The position numbers were made by a program, and so were the translations under genes. Positions 42,688-56,200 of a DNA stretch of 64,000 bases are shown here, in pieces (the stretch's first letter is position 1; every line of letters starts with the position of its first letter). Under the pieces are notes generated by a model. It was not told the origin of the DNA, searched no databases, and saw only the letters and a list, made by a program, of their open reading frames with translations. Source of the DNA: Ancylostoma caninum (Eukaryota; Nematoda; Chromadorea; Rhabditida; Ancylostomatidae); contig JBAJFG010000002.1 in NCBI GenBank assembly GCA_037903475.1, positions 682,001 through 746,000 of the forward strand, given 5' to 3'.

Positions 42688-45600
42688 TAGCAAGAAGCTG
42701 ATGACCATAGGACCATTGAATATGTAGTTCTGTAATAAGAACGAACTAAACACAACAACAACAAGCTACATGCAAAAATACAAACTAACTATAACGTGAA
42801 ATTCTTCTTTCATAAAGCGGTTCTATGCCGCATTTTTATGTTGCTCGTCTTCATTTTTCTCTTGTCATTTCTTTCTAATCTCGCCTTTTCTATCTAAAGG
42901 TAGGAAGCAGCAGATTCCAGGTCCTGAGCTTCGGTGTTGCCATAACCCGGTTAAAGTCCGGCTATCGGTCCTACCTTTCACTTACACATAGAGAAAGCCT
43001 CTTTGCTACTATCTTTTGCTTGTGATTAGCGAGCTGCTTTTTCTCCCCACATACGTAGGTCTTTGATTTTTATCTCAAAAATGAGAAGAGAAAAAAAATG
43101 ATGAACTAAGCAAAATAACGATCTTCCTGAAGTGATAGTGTTGGACAATAAAATATTGTGTAATATTAGAAGAATAAAGAATGGCGGGGGGGAATGCTTT
43201 TCTCAAATGTTCAGCTTGTGGTTTGTCAGATTTGAGGGCAGCTTCCTCAGCACAAGGCGAGACTTCGCTCCAGTGCACCCTCTCTCTTCCGGCATGCGCT
43301 TAGGTACTTCCCGCAAAAAATCGACGACTTTGCGGGGCTGGCAAGGCTCGTATATCTTTGCCGGGTGGCTTTTCCACGACTATGTCTCAGATTTCACGAT
43401 GTCCTCTGCGCTCACATCCTGCACTCCGTTAACATCTCCCTGTCCACTTTTTCTCCAGCATCGGATTTCGGTGATTTGTGTATTTTCCTTTCTATTTCCG
43501 GCATGGCATTCTGGAATTTCGCATTTTATTCATAAGATATCGTTGACACCTACCTACTGGACATTTACCGGTGTTCAAGGATGCTCATTCAGTGATGGGT
43601 CTGCACCTCGACGTGCAGGCTGTCAGTAGGTATCAATAGCCTTCGTTCTTTGCCCCGTTTTTTCACATGAAGCATCTATGTGCGCCCGTGAACATCAACG
43701 AATTTCCGCAATTTTGCGTTTATTTCCCAGTCTCATCCATCTTCCTTGTGAATCCAGATTTTTGTTCTTTCTTGCTATGTGATTGCTTTTTCGACACTAC
43801 CATTAGGGAGGTGCATTTCCGGAAGATTCGCTTCCAATTCGCTTTTCCAATTACTCGGCTCTGACGAATTGAAATTAGATAGCACTCCATGTAAAGTCGA
43901 TTCCAAGATGATTGGAGCCAAACGACAAAACCTGCCTTTCTCAGCCTTGATTTTGGACCTCGACCAATTTGCAAGGTTTCTAGGATCGAGAACATATCCT
44001 GAAACACACACGCCATTAGTGGATTTACATGTGGTGTAAGGCTATCGATCTGCTGGTCATATTGAGGGTGGCCCTTTTTTGATGGGGTTGGCACGGCAAT
44101 CCTTTTTCTGAGGGCGCAAGCGGGCGGTGAGTGAATTAACGCGTTGTGCATCCATCATCGCTGACATCACATGAAAAGCGCACGTTTTTGAAGCAGAGGG
44201 GGTCGAACAAGCAGTTTGAAGCGTTTTCCAGACATCACAGCAGAAGTCTGCTGGTCAGTGTTCGGTTGTTCTATGCACTTCTGTGAATTCCGCTCGAGAG
44301 ACCCCCATGTGCAGAGTATGTGCGTAAATCAGTGAGAATATTATCAAATGATGCAGCGGATTTGCGCAGTTTCGGCTGGAGTGACACCACTCTTATGGGC
44401 TTGCACTCATCATCTGCTTATTTTTCGTTTACCTATTTCTTTGGTTTACCCTTTATTTAGGATTCCTCAGAAATTCAACCCTAGTACATGGCCTAAAGCA
44501 CGGGGTAATCCCTAAATATGCAACTACGAATTAGTGCATTTGGCCGCACTGAAAGTCAAGTCCGCCCTTGAAGTTTCTTCGTCTCCGCCAAGCTTCCGAG
44601 GACACTCTATGATCACAAGAACTCTTTAGATCCAGGAATATTACAGCTAACAAGAAATGTGCAGTGACGTATTTATCCCATATATGCTTGTATTGGCGAC
44701 TGTTAAATTTTGAAATTTAAATACTACTGGAGATTCCTCAACTGAAATTTACTAAGAAGTAACCAGATCATAGACGTTAACAAATGAAAATACATAATGA
44801 GAATATAATACATCGGCATCAAGAGAATGAGCCACTTCGTTCGATTTGCTTGTTTGAACTTTTTCTCAAGACAAATATTAATCTATTCTCGTTCAGATGT
44901 CGAACAGTACACAATTGATCATCATATTGCGATAATACTAGCATAAACTGGAATCCTTTAACAAATGTGGAGAGGAGCTGGGAAGAGGAGAAGGTTAGGG
45001 TGCGTAGCGCACCATATTCTTTAAGCGTTCTATTCCTTGAGGATCAGTATGTTGGTAGTGGAAAAGTCTGGATGGGTTGACGTGCTGACTTCTAATACTG
45101 GAGGAGCAAGTAAGAAAGTAGTGAATGGTCGTAGGGTACATGAGCATCAAGAAGCCTCTACGTCTTGGAAGGTGTAGAAGAAAGCCTTTCGATTCTCCAA
45201 AAACTTGCTAGAAACAAAACTCCGTACCTGAGGCGCGTATCTGGATTTTGACAACTAGCAGTTTCTTTCTTAAGTTTATTGCTCTCGTTCTGATCCGAGC
45301 TGATCCCCGGGAGCTTCACGAGATACGCCCATCGCCTACCGCTCTGTGCGCAAAAATGTTCCTGTCTCCTCTGGCTTCTCATCTCATGAATTTCATTTTC
45401 TCTGGATATTGCGAGTTCTTAATCTTCGTCGTTAGATCCGCCGTTTTTCGGTACCGACGTCGTCATTGTTCGGGCAGAACGGCTCTAAAACTAAAATTGG
45501 GCACTTTTGTCAGAGTTCCAGTATTTCGAAATTTCACCTGCGCAAAATCAAAGCTTTCTCCAGCTTATTGGTAGTAGTTCTAGTTTGCAGTAGCTTTCAT

Positions 45601-46496
45601 GAATATCCGTAATTATTGCTTGAATTATGCTTGGCACTCACAATTTCCGAGACGATTGCGGTATCCACTCTTGCATCTAATCCACGGGGCAAAGAAATTA
45701 CTCTAAGATTTACGACAGGAATTGAAAAAATAATTCAGAGTTGATCGATTACGTATAGGGATTTGAAAATCAGGTTCGGGTATTCCCTGGGCTGCAATCA
45801 CAGAATTCAAAGTGGAGCATCTGTAGATTTGCGACGAACAGTTATTGAGAAAAGCAATTTCAAATTGAGTAATCAGAAGCAAATATCTTGGAAGTATTGA
45901 TAGAAATGCAGAAATAGAAGGAAGTACAAAGAATAAGTTTCTCTCCACTTTGTAATCCCATTATTGATAGTTTGGCGATTGATTGCAGCCCAGGGAATGC
46001 CCCATTCTCAAGTGGAGCGGTATGCAAGAAGCCATCCTTAGAAAATATATGGCTTTATGAGGTTTCTAAATCACTTTGATGGGTACAATTTGCATATTTA
46101 TTAGTTGAATTGAAAACTGATATGGGCAACAATGAATTCAATTATTTCAAATTCCTGTTACCCGTCGAGGGCTCATGAACTTTTCCTGGAAACCGCTATC
46201 CTACCAGCAACCCCAAAATGAACTAATTTCTCATGCTCAACTTGGTGTTTTATTTGAGAATTTTGGCGTAACAAGTGAAGAAAATAAGTCTTGAAGGCGT
46301 GAAGTACAGCAGTTTTGTACAGAGAACTTGTCCATTATGATCTAGTGGGAATACAGTCGTCTCGGTAGTACGTTCATGAATACCTCCGCTGAAGTCACTA
46401 TGTACTCGAATACATTTGGGAGTACAAGTTTGAATTGTTCACCCACATGAGTACACATAAATCAAAGTGCATTCAATATTTGAAGTGATTCCCAAA
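42688..46496. other. 3.8-kb intergenic stretch, nothing recognised
   Basis: Open frames of 165 codons (43132-43629, plus) and 143 codons (43720-44151, minus) have no recognisable domains, repeats or splice context. No transposon ends or tandem repeats stand out. Confidence 0.45.
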
Positions 46497-46648
46497 ATAT
46501 TATTATTATTGTTGTTATTATTTATTACGTGAGGAGACGAGAGGTGTGGGCAGAAATAAAAATACAATTAACATATATTACATATGATAGATGATAGCAA
46601 CTATAGTACATGAACGAAGCAGCATATCCTATTGAAAAGTATCGGAAA

Positions 46649-46719
46649 CATTTGATGACCTGATAAATCTTTTTGCCAATTCTCTGAATTGGCAAAAAGA
46701 TTTATCAGGTCATTAAATG
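46649..46719. repeat. Hairpin with 33-bp arms and a 5-nt loop
   Basis: Arms 46649-46681 and 46687-46719 are inverted copies with a single mismatch (tttgatgacc against aatgacct), around the loop ctctg. The right arm overlaps the end of the retroelement coding region and the left arm its 3' UTR. Confidence 0.95.
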
Positions 46720-47640
46720 CGATGATTTTTGCTGATTCAGATACTGGGTTCCTGCACGGTTAACAAGAATGTGTTGCCTCGTGGATGTAATTGCTTTATG
46801 GAATAAAATTTTATTCAAATCACCCCTAGCAGTGGGAGTGATGAATTCAAAGAATCCCGTGATATTCACATTGATGATGCCAATTAGCATTTTGTGAATC
46901 ATGCCCAGATCATTGACGTTTCTCCGTTCCAGAAGTGAGCTAAGATTTAGATGTTTATTACGGGTAGAATTACTGGGAATGTTTTCGTAGTTGAATCCAT
47001 TCGTTCTTAGGTATAACCTTCTAGCGAAGTTGTTTTGTACACTTTCTATCCCTTTAATGTTCGATTTCTTGGAGCAGATGAAGACATTCCTGCCATATTC
47101 TAGAATAGGTCCTACATATCTTGTATGCTGCAATTAATGTTTTACTATTCTCTTTAAACAGCGACTTGACAAGATTATACAATCTTTTGTTAGCTCTGTT
47201 CACAATTTTTCTGCAGTTGTTATCAAAACTGAGATTTTTGTCTTCTTGGAAACCAAGGTCTCGTATTTCAGTAACGGATTGGAGTCCAATGTTATCAGTG
47301 CTATAATGGGTCCTTTTACTATTATGACCTATATAAATGTAAAACTTTAATCTTTTCTATGGAAAGCGGTAAATTCCAAGCGTTCGACCAAAAGTATAGC
47401 TCATAAATTGCATATTGTGAACGATCTATGTCACATTCAGTGGAAACTATAGAGTTGATTTTGATATCATCAGAGCTTACATTTGAAACCGGTCCTATCA
47501 ATTTTGGTAGGAACGTCGTAAGAGTAAATATAGAAGAGGAGCGGTGATAAGATGCAACCTTGTGGAACACCGTTGGGGGCATTTTCTTCACGATGGAGTG
47601 GGATTCATTGACTCTGGCTTGGAAGGAAAGTATCGCAGGT
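46705..47640 (-). pseudogene. Reverse transcriptase remnant of the non-LTR element
   Basis: The minus strand encodes NGVPQGCILSPLLFYIYSYD at about 47575-47520, the canonical RT motif GVPQG.....LF. Next comes a degenerate active site with DD at 47466-47471 (SSDD where YADD is expected), in a shifted frame. The C-terminal portion has YVGPILEYG, IESVQNNFARRLYLR and a LERRNVNDL-like helix, typical of CR1/Jockey elements. Frame breaks lie near 47480 and 47300-47130. It is inactive. Confidence 0.85.
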
Positions 47641-49063
47641 CATAAATATCGCAAGTTCATTTGAGATTCCTTCATTATATTAGTTCAATGCGGCAATGCT
47701 TTAGTGGAGGATCTTCATTTTTGATAATTATTTCAAATTCCAGCGCTCTTTTCCGCTACATTAGAGAGACACTCTCCTCAAAATAATTTTGACCAGCCAC
47801 CAAGGCTTATATTAGGCTAACATGATATTCGGGTCCTACCAATCGTCTGTTTTTCATGAGAACGAGTACATTCTGCGTGGTTTTGCATGGCAATTGCTCG
47901 TACCTTCCGTTCACTAAGCGAATTGCGCCATTAGACTTCTTTCATTTCTAGGGAATTCAACGTCTTCACCACAAATTGAGCTGTAATGACTGAGGTAATG
48001 GAATAGTTTGTAAATATCGCCGTCGTTCTCTCCCAACATGGAATTGGCGACGGTAGCGGTGGTTTCTTTGTGGAAAAGTCCGCAGATACAGTGGGAACCC
48101 CCACACAAGCGGTTGGGGTTTCACCTGGTCGGATGAATGCGGATTTTTCCCCAGTACGTGATCAAAAAAATCTTACGATTTGCAGAGGTGAAGCTCGAAA
48201 TATTTTGGTGCGCCCCAGCTGTTGCCTGTTGTCCCTTCGGAATCCATAGCTGTAAGCTCCCTCTTTTGCCCTTCTGGGGAGAATCGCAGCACAGAGCTGC
48301 TAACAAAAGAGTGCAAACAACATGGCACAGAGCCAGACGTTCATGTTTTTTGTCGCCAGCAATCAGCCAAAAATGTCGTCACCCCTCGCGTGAAGTCTGA
48401 AAGCGCCGTTTCTGCAGAGTTCATTAGAGTGATTTGGGGAATATCTCAGCGAAGAGCTCGTTCCATTAGCAACACATTTTTAGATTTAAGTATTTGTCGT
48501 AATATCAGAAGTCAGTACCTGATAATTCCCGTTTTCATTATATAACATGTTGTTGTTACTGTCTCACTCTCTCTCTCTCTATCTCTCTCTCTTTCTCTCT
48601 CTCTCTCTGCTTCCGAACCATTTGCCTATCCACGTAACCATAATACTTATTTATAAAATAATGATGCAGTTTCATCATGATTTGGGGGCATTCAATATTA
48701 CAGTCATACTTAGCTCTTCCAAAGACGGAAGCAGGGGGAGGGGGATAAATTTTTTAAATTAATTTTTCCCATCCTGGTCCCCAACGTGGTGGAGACCCCG
48801 ATTTTTTCTCACCCTCTCCCTGCCACCCACTTTCTGTATCCGCCACTGATCTGTACCTATACAAAATTTGAATGATATAATGAATGAATGAACGAAAAAA
48901 TAAAAGAATGAATGGTTGAGAGAATACACCTGACATTTTCGGCGGAATGGAATATTCTGCGTATTCAATTTTGCTTATTTGTATGTGTTTTTCCGAAAAT
49001 CTCAGCATAGTTTGTTCCCAGCCTTATCTGTTTCCACAAGTGCATAAAGATTAGGGTTTTATA
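47641..49063. other. Intergenic stretch with a CT microsatellite, no gene recognised
   Basis: A CT-rich microsatellite occupies about 48561-48609. Near 48780-48850 the minus strand reads cagtggcggatacagaaagt, which resembles a hAT-type transposon end, but no partner end is seen. The small frames at 47914-48545 are unrecognised. Confidence 0.45.
48561..48609. repeat. (CT)n microsatellite
   Basis: About 49 bp of CT dinucleotide with a few single-base interruptions. Confidence 0.9.
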
Positions 49064-50278
49064 TTAGGTTGTCGAAAAAGTTTCCCGCCATTTTTGTTTT
49101 TCATTCGAATTCATTTTCTTGCTTAATACAATAAACAACTAACAATTATATGCACCATCATATTCGACAACATACTGCCATTTATCAGGTAATTTTCGGA
49201 TCCCAATTGTATGGAAATCTTGGGGTTTTGAGCCACAAAACTCTGTGAGTCACTTTTTGAGTTGATCCATATTGCCGAATTTTTTCCCTTGTATTTGATT
49301 GAACAGCGCCGGGAACAGATGGCAGTCTGTTGGCGCCAGGTCTGTTGAGTACGATGGGTGGGGCAGGACATGCCACCCCGGCTTTGAAGCTTTCGCTGCG
49401 TCCCCTTCCTAATGTGTGGCTTGGCGTTGTCGTGGAGAAGGTAAACTTTCTCCTGCTTCTAGAGCTGCAGCGACGCGACCCAATTGTCTGCAATAGAGTT
49501 CAGCTGTAACAATGGAATTCGGTGGTAGGGATTCCTTTCCACCAAACGCTAAGCATTGTCTTCCGGGGATGGAGTTCTGTTTTTGGTGTTGGAATCCCAG
49601 GATCTCCACGTTTGAGCCACTGGCGCTTCCGTCTGTGATTCACGTAGGCCACCCACTTCTCGTCACCGGTGACCTGGCTGTCAAGCCAGGCGAAAGTTCG
49701 TCGAAATGTTAAAAAGTTGATGCATGCAGCCCTCCACACCTGAAGTTGATGCCTACTCAGGTCATGAGGTATCCATACGCCAAACTTCCATGCCTTCCGA
49801 AGCGATGCAGATGTGCAGCTATAGTGTCGTGATGGCACTGAAGTTCCTCTGCCAGCTCACGGGTGTCACGCCGCGAATCCTTTTCAATCAGCACCAAAAG
49901 GCGCTTGTCATCCACTCCGGTCGGCCTACCAGACCTTCGTTTGTCACCGAAGTCGAAGTCACCGTTTTTGAGCTTGCAGAACCAAACTTTTGCTGTATCG
50001 TAAGAGACAGTCGAAGCGCCCATTGCATCACATATATTCTTCGTTGCATTGTTTGCGTTACTATGTTTTCTGAATTCGTAAAGCAGAAGCAGTAGAACTT
50101 GCTTGGAGTCAAGGACAACTTCTTCAGCCATAACCGTAACGAAACGCGAATGCAAATTAGATGTAAGTAGGCTATTGACCAACATTTATGTACACACAGG
50201 ATGAAAAGTTTCTAATCAATCTTATGATAAGATACAAGATACTAAACTAAGTGGCGGGAAACTTGTCCGACAACCTAA
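49064..50278 (-). mobile_element. mariner transposon, nearly full length, inactive
   Basis: Inverted ends ttaggttgtcgaaaaagttt (49064) and aacttgtccgacaacctaa (50278) are flanked by TA on both sides (49062-49063, 50279-50280). At 1215 bp it has a typical mariner length. The minus strand encodes a recognisable but frame-broken transposase. The clear ends and target duplication make it the best preserved mariner in the window. Confidence 0.94.
49130..50131 (-). pseudogene. mariner transposase, frame-broken
   Basis: The natural start is MAEEVVLDSKQVLLLLLYEF at 50131. The first frame covers the helix-turn-helix region (TAKVWFCKLKNGDFDFGD, RRSGRP, ELAEELQCHHDTIAAHL). A second frame supplies the WVPH-like WIPHDLS and the first catalytic Asp in VTGDEKWVAYVN (49662-49664). 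The second Asp in LHDNAKPH (49439-49441) and the third in DLAPTDCHLF (about 49325-49327) fall in different frames, and the C-terminal LPDKWQYVVE is also recognisable. At least three frame changes inactivate it. Confidence 0.9.
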
Positions 50279-52361
50279 TAGAAGGATACAATAGGCTCCT
50301 GAGACATTTCTCAACTACGGCTGATTGTTTCTAGCGTCTGTGTAGTTTATTGGACGACGTTTCCTCATGGAAATCTTCTTTTTAAAGTCTTGTTATCAGA
50401 GTCATTGTTGCTGGCCATCCATTTTTCTCGTTCCCTCTTCTTTTCCACTGGCTTTCTTTCTTTTCTTCTTTTCTTTGTCACGCGATAAAAATCTCATCTT
50501 ATTTTTTGCGTTATTCTCGGCTGGCCTTTGTTGCTAACACTATTTGCTGGTACCCCCATCGAGGGCACTTTAGAATCTTTGCTTGCCCGCGAGGCGTTCG
50601 TGATTGTGCTTTTGAACCTGGCAGTGGAGTGTCAACATTTCGTAGACACTATTTTCCTGCGTTTTTGTGTGGAAGGCATTGTCATCTGGGCTAAACGCTG
50701 TCGTCGATCACTGACGGGGGGCGAAACTCTCATGAATCATGCAGATTCGGACAGCCAAGTTGTTCAGGGAAATTTCCACGGTGCCATGGCGACGAAGCGC
50801 GACGACGCGTTGAAGAGCCCCGGCTGGACGCTTTTCGGCGCATTCCGAGCTGCTCGAGCCGGGCGCCGGAGTTTTTCCGTGAGCTGCAGCAGCTGCACAT
50901 GTTGCTAGTGAATCGATGCGACTCTACGACGACGACGGCGGCATTATCTCAACTTATCCCCAGGCAGCCTGTGTGTTTTCTTCCCTTCGTCCGTGCTCCA
51001 CCCTCACACGCATATGCTGCGTCAACTATGAGGATGCCTTCGACAAATTCCTGCTCTCTATAATGTAGCACACTTGTTTATCTACTTAACTGCTGGATAA
51101 ACAGTATAGAAATGCAACACCACTATATTAAGAATCTAATAAGATCTAGTATTTTCGCTTATAATAATTCAGGAACCTGTCTAAAAAATCAAATATCCGG
51201 GATATAGAAAGCCTGACAATCTTTCATTTAATTCACTCTGTATTCCTCTTCCTCTTTATAACGCCCAATCTGCTCGAAGTCGAATACTCGAATTCGAATA
51301 TATTTATTTATTCAGTACATACATACGGTGAAGGCGCTAGCTAGGAGCAAACAAAAAACAGCAACACTACAACCGGTAGAATAGGATATAAAAAAAGAAA
51401 AATCCCGGAAATAATGTTGTGTATATCTAACAATTTATTTGGCCCTCAATACGAACTTCCCCACAAAAAAAAGTGCTAATAAGGGAACGACCAACTTGTA
51501 GAAGAATTTTTAGAAGTTTCAATGGTAAAATCGAGCGCTTATAATTGGGCTTTCGTTCTAGAAGGACTGCTCTGGATCAACTGGTAATTTCCTTGTTTTA
51601 CTTCTTTATTTTGCACTATATTTCCACTCCGCAAATTATCATTTCTCGTACATTTCAACTAGGAAATGTGAGGTATTACACTATTTCTGGATCTCATTAT
51701 GTTATGTGTGATGAGCCCCACAACATCAGCGTTGAACATCCTTTTTTTCTTTCCACGTTTCTTTTTCTTTTACTTCTTCTTCTCCTTGATCTTCATAATC
51801 ACTACATACGTATGTTTGCTCGATTCGCCAGGAACTTTTCCGAGATCTTAACATTCTTCGAATATCCCATGCTTGACTGTCTTTCAAATTCTCCATCATG
51901 AGTTCAAACTTGTACAATTTCTTCTTACAGCATTTGATAAACAATTTTGGCTAAGAACACCAGTGTGAAGAAACTGTAGAAATTACACACACACAATTTT
52001 TCAAACCGTCCTTACCTCTTTCTTTTGCATTTTCAAGATTAGTTTGCAAACCACTGCCGTCTTCATCTCGGTTTGCTTTGCCGTTAGAAGTAGAACACTT
52101 TTGGACGAAACTCTATTTGGCAGGCAAGTGCCAAGTGATCTCAACCAAACCTCTTCGAATGAGCGGCTACGGCTTCGAGAAGGAATTTGTATGACTCAAA
52201 TTTTGTTCTGAAATCTTTTGTCCGTGATACATCAGCATTTTTTATCTGAATGTCACACAATCTACCACAATCAGCACTCGCTTCCACGTCCGTGTTGCGT
52301 TCTTTTCTGCTTCGAGCTGAGTGACTTGCCCTTTCCGAGCCTATTTCGCTGAGACTTCTAA

Positions 52362-52466
52362 AGCTCTAATTGTTCCTTCTCCTTCGGATATCTTGAGGAT
52401 TCCATGTGACATGGGACTCCCAAGATATCTGAGCAAATAATTTGAAGGGTGTAGAACAATTAGAGC
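52362..52466. repeat. Imperfect inverted repeat
   Basis: agctctaattgttc at about 52362-52375 mirrors gaacaattagagc at 52454-52466, and inner arms ggatatcttgagg / cccaagatatct are also complementary. The result is a roughly 105-bp fold with mismatched middle stems, possibly a small MITE remnant. Confidence 0.55.
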
Positions 52467-53203
52467 CCAAGATGTCTGAATGAGGATGCTGATGCTGGGA
52501 AAAAGGTTTGGGAGAGTCAAACAGCTTTCATTTTCCCAGTGCGGATAGTTTCCTCATAGCTTTATTTGCCGATGTGAGAAATTTATCGTGCACTTATTGT
52601 GATGGATTTTGCACATGCATATAAAAACGTCGAGGAATCGGCAGAGGAATTGCCTTCGTTGCCGCTAACTGCACAGGCCGAACGTCTGGACAGCACGTCG
52701 TCTTCCCTCACAATGCGATAATTCTCTTATTTATCAACAGTGTCGCCTGTCGAATCCAAACGAATCCAAAGAAATTCTTGCGTTTTGGATGAGGGCCCAA
52801 ATTTAAGAGTGGGTGAGTAGCGATATCCAGTTTTCTCACATATCACTGGATGAATAACATCGAAGAAATCTTCCTTTTATATTTATTCAAAAAAAGTGGG
52901 GACATTTCCGAACGATATATATGTGTGGCCATTTTTGTAGTCAGCTGATAGCTAATTACCATCAAATTACCATCAGCAACATTTTTCTAAAATCAAATAA
53001 AAGAGATTAGGAAAGTGCAGCAGTCGAACAAAAATTTGGTACGCTCTGTGAAATTCTGCAGAGGTTTGCTGCTCACTTCACATTTCATAGGGCAGGACAT
53101 GAAACTGCTTGAAACCGAACCAATTTCATTTCGGATCCGATGAAAAGCTTGGAAAATTGATCACTTGTGTGCGACCTGCTGCCAGCGATGGCTTTGTCAA
53201 TTA

Positions 53204-53235
53204 TTAGGTTGGGGAATAAGTTCGTGCGGTTTTTC
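53204..53235. mobile_element. Isolated mariner-type end
   Basis: ttaggttggggaataagttc preceded by TA (53202-53203) matches the form of a mariner terminal repeat. No inverse partner is visible nearby, so the element is truncated. Confidence 0.55.
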
Positions 53236-56200
53236 ATGGGCAAAGAAACCACCAATTTCCACGAATATTGGAAACCATCCTGAATGGATTGCATAGCTCC
53301 TTCCCTCTTCTATTGCTGCTGCCAGAGAAAGAGCAGCTTGTCTGCTCCATGTCTACGAAAAATTACTTTGTTTGAGATGACACAATTTGTGGTCCGCAAC
53401 CGCAACTCTTGGATAAAGATTATGAAATCAATAGGAAACCGATTTTCTTATTTTGTTTAGAATAAGCTGTGTATGACTGCACCAGAGCTGTAGAAAGTAG
53501 TGAGAGACTCTCTAAAGTAGTATTGAGAGACTCTCACATTCCAGTTTCCTTCTAGCTCATTTTGGTAAAATTTGTACAGAGAAGTCGAACACACCTAATT
53601 TGGTCGATCACCTCTTATTGGGCATTTTGAGGTTTTGCACGGAACGCGTTAGCTAAACTTACACATCGTTGAGAAATAGCTTCAGTAATGATTATTCCTT
53701 ACATCTAGAACCACACTAGCGGATAATCGCTTTTACGTCCCACAAACTGGGCGTCCGGAACAAGAAACAACTTTAAAGCCAAATTTGCCCTGTCAGAAGT
53801 GGGTAGTGGGTTTACCACTTCTGCGCTGTCCTTTCAGCAGTAGAGGTTGATATCCCTAGCCAGTTGAGCCACATTTGGTCCACCCTTGAAGTCGAAAGGT
53901 ACTCGTTTGCAGGGAGGTTCAATTTTGTTGACTTGGGTGGTCAAAACCCATGCGATGAAAAACTGGTTGCAAAGAGCAAATCAGGAGCTACAAAATGGAC
54001 TGCGACGGCATGTAAAGCAACGTTCAAATCACCGTGAAGAAACAAGTTGAAAAACCGTACAAACTTATTCTCCAACACAAACATATCGTGTTTGAGTTCC
54101 TGTATCGATTAGTGTTACCAAAGGAATGGTTACAGATTTTCTGGAAGATGTAAAATTGTTGGTCCAGCTTCGACTCGAAGCGGCTCAGAACATGGCTTAC
54201 GAGAAAGAAGGCTATAGTTGCTAAGCAAGAGTCATTCCATCTATGAAGCGATGCGCCCTCATATAACAACACCCAAGCTATCGAGGATGAATTTCGGATT
54301 AGTCCACATAATGAGACCTCTCGAAACTTCAACTGATCCTGATGGTTACGCGTATGGAAGTTACCGGGAAATTACGAGCTGTACTGTAATTTTTCCGTAA
54401 GACAAAAGAGAACTTGTACAATATCAGCACAACTCCTATCAGATTTTTTGCGCTTTCTAGTGTTTACATCAGGGTCGTGCATGAGGTTTGGCAGTCATTG
54501 TGTGAGATTTATGTAGCTTGGAAAAAGAGGAATTTGGCGAGTTCAGAATTTTCAGATATTTTTTATTTATGTAGATGGATATATCTGGAAACTTGTGGAG
54601 AAAGGTGGTGAGCATGTTTTTTTTTTCTGATGACCTCCGCAACGAGACAATGCGATCCACTGCATATTTCTTGTTGCCTTTTCGGCTTACCTTTTTGCCA
54701 TTTTTAAAGTAAAACCGAATATGAATAAAAAAGCGACACCTCAGGTACCATATTGTGATGTGCACAGTTTTGAGGATATCGGTCCTTTATGTGCCGTGAA
54801 GATGAATTGAGAAGCATAAGCAGGCATGACGCACTGCTCATAGTGGTGTGGACTCAAAGTTGTTTGATAACCATTGGTTTGATTGGCTGTATATTTGCTG
54901 GATGTGAACTTGGGAGCGGCAGTTTTCATGCGCGCAATTAACTTGTTTCCCTCTGCTTCCCTGCTTTCTCCCTCGAATGCCGCCCTATTCAGCGTGGGCT
55001 CCTCTTCGCACTGAGGTCGTGAAATGTCTCTTCAATTAATGCCTCATCGACGTTCGGTTGCCGTTTCCACTGACAGCCTCTGACATAATTCTTCACTTAC
55101 AATTAGTTCATTCTCAAAGCGTAACTATTACCCTCTAAGAGAAGTTTCGCACGTGGGCTCAGGCATATGGGATCCTTTTCTGGTTGAACCACATCTGCTG
55201 CGATTTGCTACTTGACTCGTTTTTTGCTCATTTGTGAAAGCTCAGAATGGTTAGGAATCCCACGGCGGGATTACTTTCCTGGTTGTCATCGACAGACCAA
55301 ACTCTGTCGAACGATTAACGATTGATATGGCAGAACAGATCAGAACGACTGAGCGGTTCTCACCCCTTCCCCTCCCCCCTCTGTTCCATCCTTCCCCACT
55401 ATCCTCTCGTGTTAATTTTGAGTGAATTTTTTCAATTTACTCATGTTCGAAAGTGCTTCTGCATTTCTAATTTAACATATTCTCGTGGAATGTGATGCCC
55501 AATAGGTCGTTCAAACAAACAGAAAAAGAAACGTTGAATAGGTATTTTCTGCGGAGTGTGAGGGTACAGCAATCAATAAGTTCCTATCATGTGTCGAATC
55601 CAAAGTCTTTTAGTACACGGCTCGAGAGATTTGATGATCATCTGACGGATTTCGTAATTACGAAGAGAAAACCGACACTAATCAGAGCCCCAGAAAACAA
55701 CCTTTGGACAGGCATTTGGTGAATAAGTTCCTATCGCATCCCCAGGGCTCGTCGACAACTTGTTTTCTTCTTTTTTGTCGCCAAGTTGTCGGGAGAAAAT
55801 GTTGCGGACAACTCGGCTTTGGATTTCGTGATGACGTCAAACTTGCTGACGACTGACGTCATGTCGTGATGTCGACAACGGTTTACTAGTTTAAAGGTCG
55901 TTTGCAGGTTGTTTTGGGATAGAGCTGAGCTGACAACTTGTTCTTGGGATTCTGAGTACGAACTAAATGCAACGAACTGTTGGGTAAAAATCGCTGAGCA
56001 TTTCGTACTGCGAGGCGCCGCTGCTGTGAACCGCGTTGAGGCAGGTTCACAGATAGGGACCTCTACTTTCACTATTAGCTCACTTTTGTGCCCCTTCGCG
56101 GAAAAGTAGCACTGTTATTCGTCGGCGGCCAAAAATGACCGAGATTCTTCCTTGAAAACATGGTACATTACTTGTGATACATAGTTCCTTGCAATATGAG

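Larger units (their letters stand above)
46497..47640 (-). mobile_element. 5'-truncated non-LTR retrotransposon (CR1/Jockey-like)
   Basis: On the minus strand the element runs from a reverse-transcriptase fragment to a 3' UTR ending in an AAT/AAC-rich tail (46497-46528), a common LINE ending. The 5' part is absent, as is usual after incomplete reverse transcription. A 33-bp-arm hairpin sits at the end of the coding region. The exact 5' boundary is uncertain. Confidence 0.8.

Noticed and set aside
43132..43629. 165-codon plus-strand frame
   Set aside because: No motif, no splice context, low-complexity hydrophobic stretches; the adjacent minus strand is similarly open.
43720..44151. 143-codon minus-strand frame
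   Set aside because: No recognisable family and no exon boundaries; likely chance.
54024..54332. Possible retroelement gag/pol fragment
   Set aside because: Only a few residues look suggestive; no protease, RT or integrase motif on either strand.
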